Origin: Vibrio crassostreae 9ZC13
Lineage (GTDB): Bacteria; Pseudomonadota; Gammaproteobacteria; Enterobacterales; Vibrionaceae
Direction: 5' to 3'
Assembly (NCBI RefSeq): GCF_000272045.2
Contig: NZ_AJYZ02000042.1
Span: 214,047-278,046 of the forward strand
Length of the DNA: 64,000 nucleotides
Positions 17,882-26,039 of this stretch are shown here, piece by piece. Position 1 is the stretch's first letter, and the number at the start of each line of letters is the position of its first letter. The position numbers and the translations under genes were made by a program. The notes under the pieces were generated by a model, which was not told the origin of the DNA, made no database searches, and saw only the letters and a program-made list of their open reading frames with translations.

Positions 17882-18982
17882 ATGAATACGCATTTAACGA
17901 AGCATGGCAAAATGATCATACACGTTGTTCAGCACCTTGCACCGGGTGGATTAGAAACCCTAACTCTGGATTTGCTCCGCCTTGCTAAACCAACAGACCA
18001 AGTGTTGATTGTCAGTTTAGAGGGTACTAAACAAGAGTCTATAAACAACTGGCCGAAGCTAGAGCCATACAAAAAGCAAATCGTCTTTTTGGATAAAGCA
18101 CCAGGCGTACAATTCAATATCATTATTAAGCTAATTAAAGCCTTCAACGCGATTCGCCCTGATGTGGTTCATACCCATCATATTGGCCCACTGTTATACG
18201 CTGGTTATGCCGCTCGCGTAACCGGGGTTCCAACTCGAATCCATACCGAACATGACGCGTGGCATCTGAACAACAACAAACGTCGTCGATTACAAGCGCT
18301 TGCTTTAAAAGCTGCTCAACCAACGTTAGTTGCCGACGCGACACGTGTTTATAACCAACTACGCACTGCTTTTTCTTATGAGAACATCATTACCATCAAA
18401 AATGGCGTTGATTGTGAGAAGTTTAAGCCGATGTCGAAAGAACACGCGAGAGCAAAACTAAACCTGCCGACAGACAAACACATCATCGGTTGTGCAGGTC
18501 GACTAGAACATGTCAAAGGCCAAGACCAACTTATTAAAGCACTGACTCTTTTACCTGCAAACATGGTTGTCGCATTGGCTGGCGGCGGTACGAAACGCAA
18601 TCAACTAGAGCAACTGACTAGCCGCTTGAATCTGAGTGACCGAGTCATCTTTCTTGGCTTAGTTGAAGACATGACCACGTTTTACGGAGCGTTGGATACG
18701 TTCTGCCTACCTTCACGCCACGAAGGACTGCCGCTTTCTACACTAGAAGCTCAGGCGTGCAACATCCCTACCGTCGCAATGAATGTAGGAGCTGTCGATG
18801 AAACCTTATGTCCAGTCAGCGGCGCCCTCGTCAAAAGCGGCAGCATTGTGGGGTTAGCTAGTGCGCTATTAGAAAAGCAAAATGAACGCTTTTTGTCACC
18901 TCGTCGTTACGTACTCGAAAACTTCGACATCATCAAAATGGTTTCGTCTTACAACGATATATCAGAAGGAGCTTACGCATGA
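17882..18982 (+). CDS. sypP: GT4-family glycosyltransferase SypP
   Basis: Glycosyltransferase of 366 residues. The N-terminal acceptor domain starts MIIHVVQHLAPGGLETLTLDL and contains VVHTHHIGPLLY. The donor domain has GCAGRLEHVKGQDQLI and the EX7E motif in RHEGLPLSTLEAQ. The ATG at 17882 follows AGGCAGGG; in-frame alternatives upstream lie in the promoter. The stop overlaps sypQ by 4 nt. Confidence 0.87.
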   Translation: MNTHLTKHGKMIIHVVQHLAPGGLETLTLDLLRLAKPTDQVLIVSLEGTKQESINNWPKLEPYKKQIVFLDKAPGVQFNIIIKLIKAFNAIRPDVVHTHHIGPLLYAGYAARVTGVPTRIHTEHDAWHLNNNKRRRLQALALKAAQPTLVADATRVYNQLRTAFSYENIITIKNGVDCEKFKPMSKEHARAKLNLPTDKHIIGCAGRLEHVKGQDQLIKALTLLPANMVVALAGGGTKRNQLEQLTSRLNLSDRVIFLGLVEDMTTFYGALDTFCLPSRHEGLPLSTLEAQACNIPTVAMNVGAVDETLCPVSGALVKSGSIVGLASALLEKQNERFLSPRRYVLENFDIIKMVSSYNDISEGAYA

Positions 18983-20166
18983 TTGATTGGTTGCTTGCGG
19001 GACTTTGTTTGTTTTCAGGTGCGTTGATTGTCTATCATCACGCAGCCTACCCTTTGTTACTGCGTTGGTATGCGAAAAGCCACCCCGCACGCAAAGTTGA
19101 AGAGAGTCATCGTTGCTACAAAGAGGAACAGCAAGATGGCACGTTGCCGACCATCACCGTTCTTGTTCCTGCATTTAACGAAGAACAGTGGATCGCAGAC
19201 AAGATTCGTAACCTTGCTTCACTCGATTACCCAAAAAAGAAGTTGGAAGTCATTATCGCTTGCGATGGTTGCACTGATAACACAGTCGCCATTGCACAAA
19301 TGACCATACAAGAAGCGATGTGCAGTGATGTTTATTTTGAGATACATGACCATCAAGTAAACCGAGGTAAAGTCGCGGTTGTTAATGAAGAAGTGACACG
19401 TATAACCAGTGATATCACGGCGATGAGTGATGTTTCTGCCCTTATTTCATTGGATGCTTTGCTTATAGCTGCCGCTCATTTTGAAAGTGACAAGGTTGGA
19501 GTGGTAAACGCAACGTATCAACTTTGTCCAACAGGCAATGAAGGCGAAAACACGTATTGGCAGTACCAAACCGCGGTTAAAGAGTCTGAGGCTTCGTTAG
19601 GTTCTAGCTTGGGTTCTCATGGCGCTTTCTACTTGTTTAGAACACACCTGTTTGAACTGCTTCCACTCAACACTATTAATGATGATTTCATCTTACCGAT
19701 GCAAATCGTTAAACAAGGTTACATCGCCGAATACGAAACCCAAATGGTGGCATTAGAGCTAGAAGAATCGAACCTAGAAACAGACTTCAAAAGAAGACTT
19801 CGTATTTCAGCGGGCAACATGCAACAAGCGATTCGATTATTTGCCTTGTTCAGCCCGAAGTTTAAAGGCATCGCGTTTGCGTTCTTTTCAGGAAAAGGAC
19901 TTCGCCTACTCACTCCATATTTAATGATTGTGTGCTTAGTGTGCTCAATCTTACTTAGCAACTACTTGGTATTTGAAGCGCTGTTATGGGCTCAAGTTGC
20001 CGTTTATACCATTGGCGTCCTTGGCTGCATCTTGCCAAAGCGTCTAGTAAACAAACCTATTTCATTAATCTCTTATTTGATAGTTGGACACTACGCCAAC
20101 TTCATTGGTGGCATTCGTTACCTAATCGGACTAGAAAACTCACCTTGGACACGAGCAAATCATTAA
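18979..20166 (+). CDS. sypQ: GT2-family membrane glycosyltransferase SypQ
   Basis: Processive-type family 2 glycosyltransferase of 395 residues. An N-terminal span is followed by the catalytic domain with TVLVPAFNEEQWIADKI, the metal-binding CDGCTDN, and a later NDDFILPMQIVKQGY. The usual QRRRW-like motif appears here as DFKRRLRISAGNMQQ. Two to three membrane spans close the protein. It starts inside sypP (ATGA) and is followed 9 bp later by sypR. Confidence 0.87.
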   Translation: MIDWLLAGLCLFSGALIVYHHAAYPLLLRWYAKSHPARKVEESHRCYKEEQQDGTLPTITVLVPAFNEEQWIADKIRNLASLDYPKKKLEVIIACDGCTDNTVAIAQMTIQEAMCSDVYFEIHDHQVNRGKVAVVNEEVTRITSDITAMSDVSALISLDALLIAAAHFESDKVGVVNATYQLCPTGNEGENTYWQYQTAVKESEASLGSSLGSHGAFYLFRTHLFELLPLNTINDDFILPMQIVKQGYIAEYETQMVALELEESNLETDFKRRLRISAGNMQQAIRLFALFSPKFKGIAFAFFSGKGLRLLTPYLMIVCLVCSILLSNYLVFEALLWAQVAVYTIGVLGCILPKRLVNKPISLISYLIVGHYANFIGGIRYLIGLENSPWTRANH

Positions 20167-20175
20167 GGACTTATT

Positions 20176-20835
20176 ATGATGAACATCGAACAGCTATCTA
20201 CCCAAAACCTATACCAATACAAAATCTCACGTGCTAAACGTACTTTCGATTTTGTAAGCTCACTGATTGCTTTGATTTTGCTAGCGCCCGTATTCCCGTT
20301 GATTGCGATGGCGATTGCACTCACTTCTCGTGGCCCTATTTTCTACCGTCAATTGCGCGTTGGTAAATCGACACCGGAGAAAATGGAAATCTTTGAGATC
20401 ATGAAATTCCGTAGCATGTACGAGGATGCAGAAACTCGCTCTGGTGCAGTTTGGGCTACCGCGAATGACCCACGAATCACGCCTGTTGGCCGCTTTTTGA
20501 GAAAGACACGTCTTGATGAACTGCCACAACTGATCAATGTACTGAAAGGTGAAATGTCTCTAATTGGCCCGCGCCCTGAACGCCCTACTTTTTACACCAA
20601 ACTAGAGAACGAAATTCCTTACTTTGCCGACCGTACATACGGTGTAATGCCTGGTATTACAGGGCTTGCACAAGTAAATCAAGGTTACGACACCTGTATT
20701 GATGATGTACGTCGTAAAGTAGGTTTTGACCACAGTTATGCACTAAGCCTATGTTCGGTTAAGTCTTGGATTGCCGCTGATCTCAGCATCATCTCTAAAA
20801 CAATCATCGTAATGGTAGATGGTCGAGGTCGCTAA
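20176..20835 (+). CDS. sypR: Undecaprenyl-phosphate phosphosugar transferase SypR
   Basis: Small monotopic phosphoglycosyl transferase of 219 residues (bacterial sugar transferase family). One N-terminal hydrophobic helix (FDFVSSLIALILLAPVFPL) precedes a catalytic domain with GPIFYRQLRVGK, MKFRSMYEDAE, TRLDELPQLINVLKGEMS, LIGPRPERP and MPGITGLAQV. It should start repeat-unit synthesis by moving a phosphosugar onto undecaprenyl phosphate. It lacks the four-span N-terminus of WbaP-like enzymes. It is the last syp gene; no clear terminator was seen in the following 239 bp. Confidence 0.92.
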   Translation: MMNIEQLSTQNLYQYKISRAKRTFDFVSSLIALILLAPVFPLIAMAIALTSRGPIFYRQLRVGKSTPEKMEIFEIMKFRSMYEDAETRSGAVWATANDPRITPVGRFLRKTRLDELPQLINVLKGEMSLIGPRPERPTFYTKLENEIPYFADRTYGVMPGITGLAQVNQGYDTCIDDVRRKVGFDHSYALSLCSVKSWIAADLSIISKTIIVMVDGRGR

Positions 20836-21044
20836 ACCAGTATGGTCTAATGTGGATACAAAGCCTGTTTTCTATAAAGCCTTAGGGGGCGATTGGAGAG
20901 TCGCTAATGAAACACAGAGTGCCGAATTAGCCCACGTTAACTAGACTCGCTGCTCTCGGTTCTCAGTTGAATTGTGTAATAAGGTTTCTTCCCTATCAAT
21001 TGACGTAAACATTGGCAATGAATGTATAACGCAGATGTGGCTTG

Positions 21045-21086
21045 AGTTAGGGATTAGAAATTAAGAGCTCAGAGTTAAGAGTTAAG
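21045..21086 (-). repeat. 7-bp degenerate tandem repeat over a stop codon
   Basis: On the minus strand six 7-bp units read CTTAACT, CTTAACT, CTGAGCT, CTTAATT, TCTAATC, CCTAACT. The first units encode the last codons and the stop (21075-21077) of the acetyltransferase gene. Two other genes in this window end in similar arrays. Confidence 0.7.
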
Positions 21087-21590
21087 ACGAGAAAGCTTAT
21101 ATTCATAGAAAACCACAGCACTTTCGTCAGAGGCTTGCTCAACAAAACCTAGCTTTTTAAGTAAGTTGGCAGAGGCTATGTTTGAACGATCGACACCGCC
21201 AATCAGTGTGGACCATGACTCGGTTTTTGCGACTTCTGTGATGAAACTCTGCAATAACTCACTCGCGAAACCCTTGCCCCAGAACTCTTCTGCAAGCAAG
21301 TAGCCAATATGAGCATCACTTTCGTCTTCTACATAAGCGAACAGAAAACCAATTAATTGATTATCGTTGGATTTCACTTGAAGTAAGCGGCTCTCCGACA
21401 ACATTCGATCGAGCCAAATTTCAGCCAGCTCACCTGACACAATACCATGAAAGTATGGTGGAAGGTTTTCAACGACTGACGGGATTAGAATGCCAGGTAC
21501 TCGCTCAAGCAGAGCCGAACGTTCAGGAACAGTAAGTTCACCTGCGACTTCTTCTACTTTTAGTCTTTGAGTTTCAAACGAGATCGCCAT
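21075..21590 (-). CDS. GNAT family N-acetyltransferase
   Basis: RimJ/RimL-like GNAT acetyltransferase of 171 residues. The N-terminus (FETQRLKVEEV) and the acetyl-CoA loop region (HIGYLLAEEFWGKGFASELLQ) are typical; the end reads NIASANLLKKLGFVEQ. Substrate unknown. Its last codons and stop lie in a 7-bp tandem repeat. It is convergent with the end of the syp locus. Confidence 0.82.
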   Translation of the reverse strand: MAISFETQRLKVEEVAGELTVPERSALLERVPGILIPSVVENLPPYFHGIVSGELAEIWLDRMLSESRLLQVKSNDNQLIGFLFAYVEDESDAHIGYLLAEEFWGKGFASELLQSFITEVAKTESWSTLIGGVDRSNIASANLLKKLGFVEQASDESAVVFYEYKLSRLNS

Positions 21591-21668
21591 GTGTCCTGCC
21601 CAATTTGATAAAAATGTGGATTATACACCTGAGTTCTCGTGTTGGCTTCGTTTCCAGGCTAAAGCAAA

Positions 21669-21950
21669 CTAAAGAACTGCCACGCCTTCAACTTCAATCA
21701 CTGAGTTAACATTTGCTCGCTCGATTATCTTGAGTAACGTCGTTTGAACTAATTCATTATCTCGGATTTCGGTTTCACAAGAAAAACGCTCTTCTTGAAC
21801 ACCATCGCCCTCACCCAGCATAAATTGAACCGCGACTTCCGTTGCGAGATCTTTGGTCGCTCCGTAGTACGCTAACGTGATTTTTGGGTATCCGTGGTCG
21901 CCTTTTTTAACCTGCTTTGCGATACGTTTTTTGGCTTTATCTAAATTCAT
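21669..21950 (-). CDS. Conserved-looking hypothetical protein, 93 aa
   Basis: Small soluble protein with a basic N-terminus (NLDKAKKRIAKQVKKG) and an acidic middle. No domain recognised. The minus strand has AAGGAAG ahead of the ATG. It stands alone between the GNAT gene and the DUF1801 gene. Confidence 0.6.
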   Translation of the reverse strand: MNLDKAKKRIAKQVKKGDHGYPKITLAYYGATKDLATEVAVQFMLGEGDGVQEERFSCETEIRDNELVQTTLLKIIERANVNSVIEVEGVAVL

Positions 21951-22069
21951 ACAACTTCCTTTTAAGTTTGAAATACAAGGTGACTAGAACACCTTTTTAA
22001 ACGGTAAGCAATACAATCAGCGTTGGTTATAGAGATTCCCTAGCCTCTTGATACTAATCAAGATGGTAC

Positions 22070-22152
22070 ACTCTTAACGCTTTAAAGAGTGATAGCTAGA
22101 ACACAGATAACCAGTTTAAGAAATATAATGACAGCGCGTAAGAATTACGCGC
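22070..22152. repeat. Two hairpins in the spacer downstream of the DUF1801 gene
   Basis: CACTCTT and AAGAGTG form a stem at about 22070-22092. GCGCGTAA (22134-22141) and TTACGCGC (22145-22152) form a perfect 8-bp stem with a GAA loop that includes the stop codon of the DUF1801 gene. Neither has a T-run. Confidence 0.5.
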
Positions 22153-22549
22153 CAAGAAGCGGTAGATGTTTTCGTTGTTGATAAGTTAAGGCTAACTCTA
22201 AGCACTGCTTGATTGGTGCTTTGGGAAGTGGTTCAGTTAGGTTCAAGACGATTGCCCGATTACCTTGAAATACCAATGTGCCATCGTGCAATTCTCTGAA
22301 TGTGTCGACTAGCTTCGTTTGACAGTTAAAGAACAAGTAATAGTTGTTTGGTGACTTCAATTTCCAGTCGATTCGAATTGGGCTGCCCGTCTTAACGCTG
22401 TAACTCGGCTCGCCCCATTTCAGAGACTCTTCGACTTCACCTAGTTCCAAATCAGAGCAAAGCTCAAAGATTAATGAACGCAACTCTTCAAGCCGAGCTC
22501 GAACATCATCGGGATACTCGTCGAAATGTGTTTTGATTGCTCTGTCCAT
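22145..22549 (-). CDS. DUF1801 (YdhG-like) protein
   Basis: DUF1801-fold protein of 134 residues. The family start (HFDEYPDDVRARLEELRSLI), the EESLKWGEPSYSVK segment and the GNRAIVLNLTEPLPKAPIKQCLELA end are recognisable. Relatives include a proposed frataxin-like iron chaperone in Bacillus, but function here is unknown. GGAGG precedes the ATG. It lies just after the 3' end of an attC-like sequence in transcription direction. Confidence 0.75.
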   Translation of the reverse strand: MDRAIKTHFDEYPDDVRARLEELRSLIFELCSDLELGEVEESLKWGEPSYSVKTGSPIRIDWKLKSPNNYYLFFNCQTKLVDTFRELHDGTLVFQGNRAIVLNLTEPLPKAPIKQCLELALTYQQRKHLPLLGA

Positions 22550-22561
22550 TCAACCTCCGAT

Positions 22562-22672
22562 TCATTTGTTGTGATATTAAAGTCCAGCTCACTTAAAGCA
22601 TAGAACCTTAAACATTAGCCCAACTTTAAACGAAAAGTGCCAAGCCTAATAAATCATTTTTCGTTTATCTGT
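22562..22672 (-). repeat. Degenerate attC-like site A
   Basis: On the minus strand, after the stop of the next gene upstream, the sequence contains GGCTTGGCACTTTTCGTTT, close to the conserved GCTTGGCATTTTT block of the clear attC sites at 54.7-56.4 kb, and later a TTTAAG/CTTTAA pair. The ends are eroded. I regard it as a probable integron recombination-site relic. Confidence 0.45.
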
Positions 22673-23117
22673 TCGTTAGCGGTTTCAAGGCCAGCTTTAA
22701 ACCGTCCGTATCCTTACAACCAATGTAAACATGCTTTCCATTACTTAAGCTTAACTTAAGCGCTGAACCTATCGATGCATTATACAACCAACCATCGCTC
22801 AGCATTCGGATACCAATACCTTGATACCACTTGCTTTGATAGAACGATGTCTCGGTAATGTCTGACACTTCTACATTCTTACGCAAAAAGCCAAAGCCGA
22901 AATACCAACTTAGTACATTGTCTTTGACCTCAATGGTCATGGAGAAAAAGAGCAAAGCAATTAAACCATTGATGGCGTGAGCGACTAATGTCCCGGGGTT
23001 ATTATCCGAGGTAACGACAATGAAAGCACTTATCGCAACAAGGATGAGCAGCAATCCCTTGTTGAATTCCTTACTATAAAACACAGCGACAACTCCTATA
23101 GACAACGAACAACCCAC
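22665..23117 (-). CDS. Hypothetical membrane protein, 150 aa
   Basis: About two to three N-terminal hydrophobic segments (VVAVFYSKEFNKGLLLILVA, NGLIALLFFSMTIEV), then a soluble C-terminal domain. No family recognised; the architecture resembles small PH-domain membrane proteins. It follows the gene at 23132 by 14 bp, so the two form an operon, and its stop is next to attC-like site A, so the pair may be one cassette. Confidence 0.6.
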   Translation of the reverse strand: MGCSLSIGVVAVFYSKEFNKGLLLILVAISAFIVVTSDNNPGTLVAHAINGLIALLFFSMTIEVKDNVLSWYFGFGFLRKNVEVSDITETSFYQSKWYQGIGIRMLSDGWLYNASIGSALKLSLSNGKHVYIGCKDTDGLKLALKPLTNR

Positions 23118-23131
23118 TAACTAGCCAACAG

Positions 23132-23554
23132 TTATCTTACTGCAGCCTTTCTAAATAATCGTAGCAAGTAATGCAGGCATACTCCCACAACCAAACCAAG
23201 TAGCATCGCCTTGATACTACCAACCCAAAGTATCAAGCCAGAATAACCTTGTCCCGGACCTAAGCCTTGTTTATTAATCACATCGACGAACATAAATCCG
23301 TTCCACAGCACATGCAGTGAGGCTGTAAATCCATGCACACAAATTGCGATGGTTCCAAGTAACTTGTACTTGCTAATGACTGGTGCGCCACAAAAAATGA
23401 CAACAAGCGCAAAGGTAAAAATCAGAGGGCCAGACAATACTAAAGTGAGTGTGGTTACTTCAACGTGGCTCTCTATGCCATAACTGTATGTACAAAATAC
23501 CATTGTCATTGAAAACAAAAGCGAAATGAGTGCGAACCATAGCGTTCTATTCAT
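23132..23554 (-). CDS. Hypothetical membrane protein, 140 aa
   Basis: Four hydrophobic segments over 140 residues suggest a four-span inner-membrane protein with a basic C-terminus (LLRLFRKAAVR). No family recognised. It is first in a two-gene unit with 22665-23117, upstream of attC-like site A. Confidence 0.6.
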   Translation of the reverse strand: MNRTLWFALISLLFSMTMVFCTYSYGIESHVEVTTLTLVLSGPLIFTFALVVIFCGAPVISKYKLLGTIAICVHGFTASLHVLWNGFMFVDVINKQGLGPGQGYSGLILWVGSIKAMLLGLVVGVCLHYLLRLFRKAAVR

Positions 23555-23947
23555 TGGGGTTCCCTGCCTTAATAGTGGGTTTAGGACAAATTCGATAATC
23601 GACAGGAAGAACTAATTACCAAAAATACGGTATGAGAAATGCCCTTGTTACTCTACTATTCGATGGACGACTCAGACTTTCATAAACCCAATGTAACAGA
23701 AGACTTAGAACACAAGGCAATATTGCTTCGGCTATATTGAACCACGAGCATAGACTGAAGACAGGTGCTACGACGGAACAAGTAAGGTAGGCTCTACTCA
23801 TCAAACGATGAGCAATCCACGTATATCAGCATGAGAACCGACGACATTACTTGCTTCATCTATGTGATAACACTATCCCTTAAATAACAAGAAAGGCTCT
23901 ATAAATGCGGGAGCAGAAACTTCTACGCTCTTATTGACAGAGGGGGT
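23555..23947. other. Spacer inside the cassette region, one doubtful ORF
   Basis: The only notable frame is a 62-codon minus-strand ORF at 23616-23804 (hydrophobic, FNIAEAILPCVLSLLLHWV), without a convincing RBS. It may be a small membrane protein or a gene remnant. Nothing else stands out. Confidence 0.3.
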
Positions 23948-24076
23948 CATATCGCCCAATTAAGGTGTGAAGCACGCTACCACAGCATTTGAATAGAGCA
24001 TCTTAATCACTAAACTTGATTCAAACCAAAAATGCCAAGCGTGCTGAATCACTCTTAAATTGTTTGTTAACTGGCT
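23948..24076 (-). repeat. attC site B of Vibrio integron type
   Basis: Reading the minus strand from 24076: TAACAAACAATTTAAGAGTG, then ATTCAGCACGCTTGGCATTT, GTTTAGTGATTAAG, and after a loop GTAGCGTGCTTCACACC and TTAATTGGGCGATATGA. The two ends are complementary as in VCR-like attC sites. It begins at the stop codon of the gene at 24076, as a cassette attC should. Confidence 0.78.
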
Positions 24077-24618
24077 TAGTGACGCTGGTTATGTGAACGC
24101 TCATTCCTAGTTTTAGCTTCTGCAATTTTGCCCTTAACATCTTTCAGCGCAGATTTTGTTTGTAGAAATGTTGCAAACAAAAGATACAACTGAATGATTG
24201 CTAGTACCACGATTGTAAAAAACAAAATTCCTCGTAGGTAATTACGATACTCATTCAAAAAGCTGATTTGGACAGCAACTTCTTTAACGAACGGAATCCC
24301 AACACTAATTGCGATAACAACAATTGAGGTAATGATTGTTTTTATAAAACCAAGCAATACATTATTATCATGTTGCGCTTGTTCATAAACAGCATCATTA
24401 GCAGCTTTTAGAGCCAGTTCTGTCGATGCCAAAGCCTTAGGATATACAAGAGCTAACCAGGCACCAGTTACGCCAAAGATTATAGCTGAGACGTTTCTAA
24501 TCTCCGACAATAAACTCGCTTGCTTGGCGTAAGAAATATTCATACCCAAAGTCACTGCATAATACGAACCCAGAAACGTAGCAACTAGCAGAATGAATTT
24601 TGCTAATTTAGATTTCAT
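24076..24618 (-). CDS. Four-span membrane protein, possible RexB-like effector
   Basis: A 180-residue protein with four hydrophobic segments (FILLVATFLGSYYAVTLGM, VSAIIFGVTGAWLALVYP, TIITSIVVIAISVGIPFV, ILFFTIVVLAIIQLYLLFA) and a basic tail. It overlaps the upstream gene in ATGA, so the two are coupled. Size, span number and partner arrangement resemble RexB of phage lambda, a four-span membrane protein activated by RexA during infection. The similarity is topological; no signature residues are claimed. An attC site follows its stop codon directly. Confidence 0.6.
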   Translation of the reverse strand: MKSKLAKFILLVATFLGSYYAVTLGMNISYAKQASLLSEIRNVSAIIFGVTGAWLALVYPKALASTELALKAANDAVYEQAQHDNNVLLGFIKTIITSIVVIAISVGIPFVKEVAVQISFLNEYRNYLRGILFFTIVVLAIIQLYLLFATFLQTKSALKDVKGKIAEAKTRNERSHNQRH

Positions 24619-25700
24619 GCGCTCTGTCGTTGCTCCAAAGTTGACACGTTATCTTCTAACAAGTTGACCAGTTCACTTCGATGAGAATGTAGTGTCTGAA
24701 GAAGTACATCACCTTTAACTAATTGTCCTACCAAAACCCACTCAATATCGACCGTTATTTTTATTTTTGCAAACGACTTACTCAACCACTCTGTTTTCTC
24801 AGCGCCAAAACCATTGTTGTCAGGAAATACAAAACCTACGTCTTCCCAATTACTTTTACTTGGTGAAGTCTCGTATGTTGAGAACATTTCTTGAACTTCA
24901 CTCTCTGTCGGCGTGTAGCTAAATTCATATTTAAGAGACACATCATGATCATGAATCGCTGTTTCGGTTGATATGCCGACACGGCTTTTTAAGTTGTCGA
25001 TTAAGCCTTTATCTGCGACTTGTCCACGTTCGAGGTTGATACGGCGAACTACTCCACGAATATGCTGACAGTTTGAAAGTATGAGGTGTCTTTTCGAAGG
25101 GTTTCGATACAGTTGTTTACTAAACCTAGGTTCAAGATCGTTGTGAATCGTGCCATAAGCAGACCGATAACCGATAAACTGATCACTTTCATCAAAAGTT
25201 GCAAACCTACTTTCAGTACGGAAAAAGCTCTCTAACCAATAACTAAACGCATTCATACCTGAGCGAGGATTACCAAAGGTAATTGTAGCCATTACAGATT
25301 TAGACGGTATGAACCAAAAGTAGGTTGCATATCCTGGAATTGAACTTTCCGGCAAGTTCCCTTGGTGAAACGTTTGCTCAGAAACATTCGTCAACTGAGT
25401 TCCTGCATCCAAAGCATAGACGGAATCACCACTGGCATGTGTTCGGTTCCAAAAGCAAAATAGGTAGTCATCATTATATTTTTGCGCAGAAACCAAATAC
25501 GTTTCTAAAAACTCTTGTTCAAAATCTTCGCCGACCTCGTAACTACACGTATTCAGAACTAAGCGCCCTGGCTCGGCAGCCCAGTTATAGATATTGTGTA
25601 AAATTTCGTTGAAACTCCCCAATGTGCTTTGACGAGCCCTAGCTTTAAACAGCCCGCAATGTTTCACATCGTAAAATCGAATACTCGCTCTTTCTGACAT
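24615..25700 (-). CDS. Cytosolic protein with RexA-like features, 361 aa
   Basis: No membrane span or signal peptide. Near residues 115-165 the pattern GYATYFWFIPSKSV...TFGNPRSGMNAFSYWLE recalls the lambda RexA segment in which a Gly-Phe and aromatic strand is followed by FGP..S and a hydrophobic helix. The N-terminus (FYDVKHCGLF...TLGSFNEILHNIY) also fits the RexA start loosely. With the coupled four-span gene it forms a two-gene unit in an integron cassette. I infer a phage-sensing role by analogy only; another intracellular sensor/effector system is possible. Confidence 0.55.
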   Translation of the reverse strand: MSERASIRFYDVKHCGLFKARARQSTLGSFNEILHNIYNWAAEPGRLVLNTCSYEVGEDFEQEFLETYLVSAQKYNDDYLFCFWNRTHASGDSVYALDAGTQLTNVSEQTFHQGNLPESSIPGYATYFWFIPSKSVMATITFGNPRSGMNAFSYWLESFFRTESRFATFDESDQFIGYRSAYGTIHNDLEPRFSKQLYRNPSKRHLILSNCQHIRGVVRRINLERGQVADKGLIDNLKSRVGISTETAIHDHDVSLKYEFSYTPTESEVQEMFSTYETSPSKSNWEDVGFVFPDNNGFGAEKTEWLSKSFAKIKITVDIEWVLVGQLVKGDVLLQTLHSHRSELVNLLEDNVSTLEQRQSA

Positions 25701-25744
25701 ATTTCACCATTATTATTTGTATTGTGCAGGGTTCACCTGCCAGT

Positions 25745-25803
25745 TAACAGCTATTAGACAGAAAAATTCTGCATTTAAATATAGGATTTTTCTATCTAGT
25801 TTC
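25745..25803. repeat. 59-bp palindromic element, copy 1
   Basis: Starts TAACAGCTATTAGACAG, contains AAAAATTCTGCATTTAA and ends TCTATCTAGTTTC. A second copy of exactly 59 bp lies at 56724-56782; by hand count 48 positions agree. The two halves of each copy are imperfect inverted repeats (AGACAGAAAAA with TTTTTCTATCT). It lies 44 bp upstream of the RexA-like gene, where the preceding attC of the cassette would be expected. A related inverted arm occurs at about 25883-25902. The rest of the gap 25701-26039 holds only the art terminator. Confidence 0.6.
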
Positions 25804-25971
25804 ATATGTACAGCAATTTACCACGATTAATCACAGAAATTCAGTGACTTAAAACATAGATAGACTCATTGAATGACAAAATGCAGAATATTTCTATATA
25901 GTATGAATTTCGCAAAAACCCCGCTCTACTAGATATAAAAACAGTACCACTACACATACCCCAAACACAAA

Positions 25972-26009
25972 AAAGCCTGCCATCTATGCGAACATAAATG
26001 GCAGGCTTT
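25972..26009 (-). terminator. Terminator after artM
   Basis: AAAGCCTGCCAT (25972-25983) pairs perfectly with ATGGCAGGCTTT (25998-26009). On the minus strand the stem is followed by TTTTGTG, so it should stop the art operon. Confidence 0.85.
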
Positions 26010-26039
26010 ATACGTTAATTAAATTTGTTTGTGGCTAGC

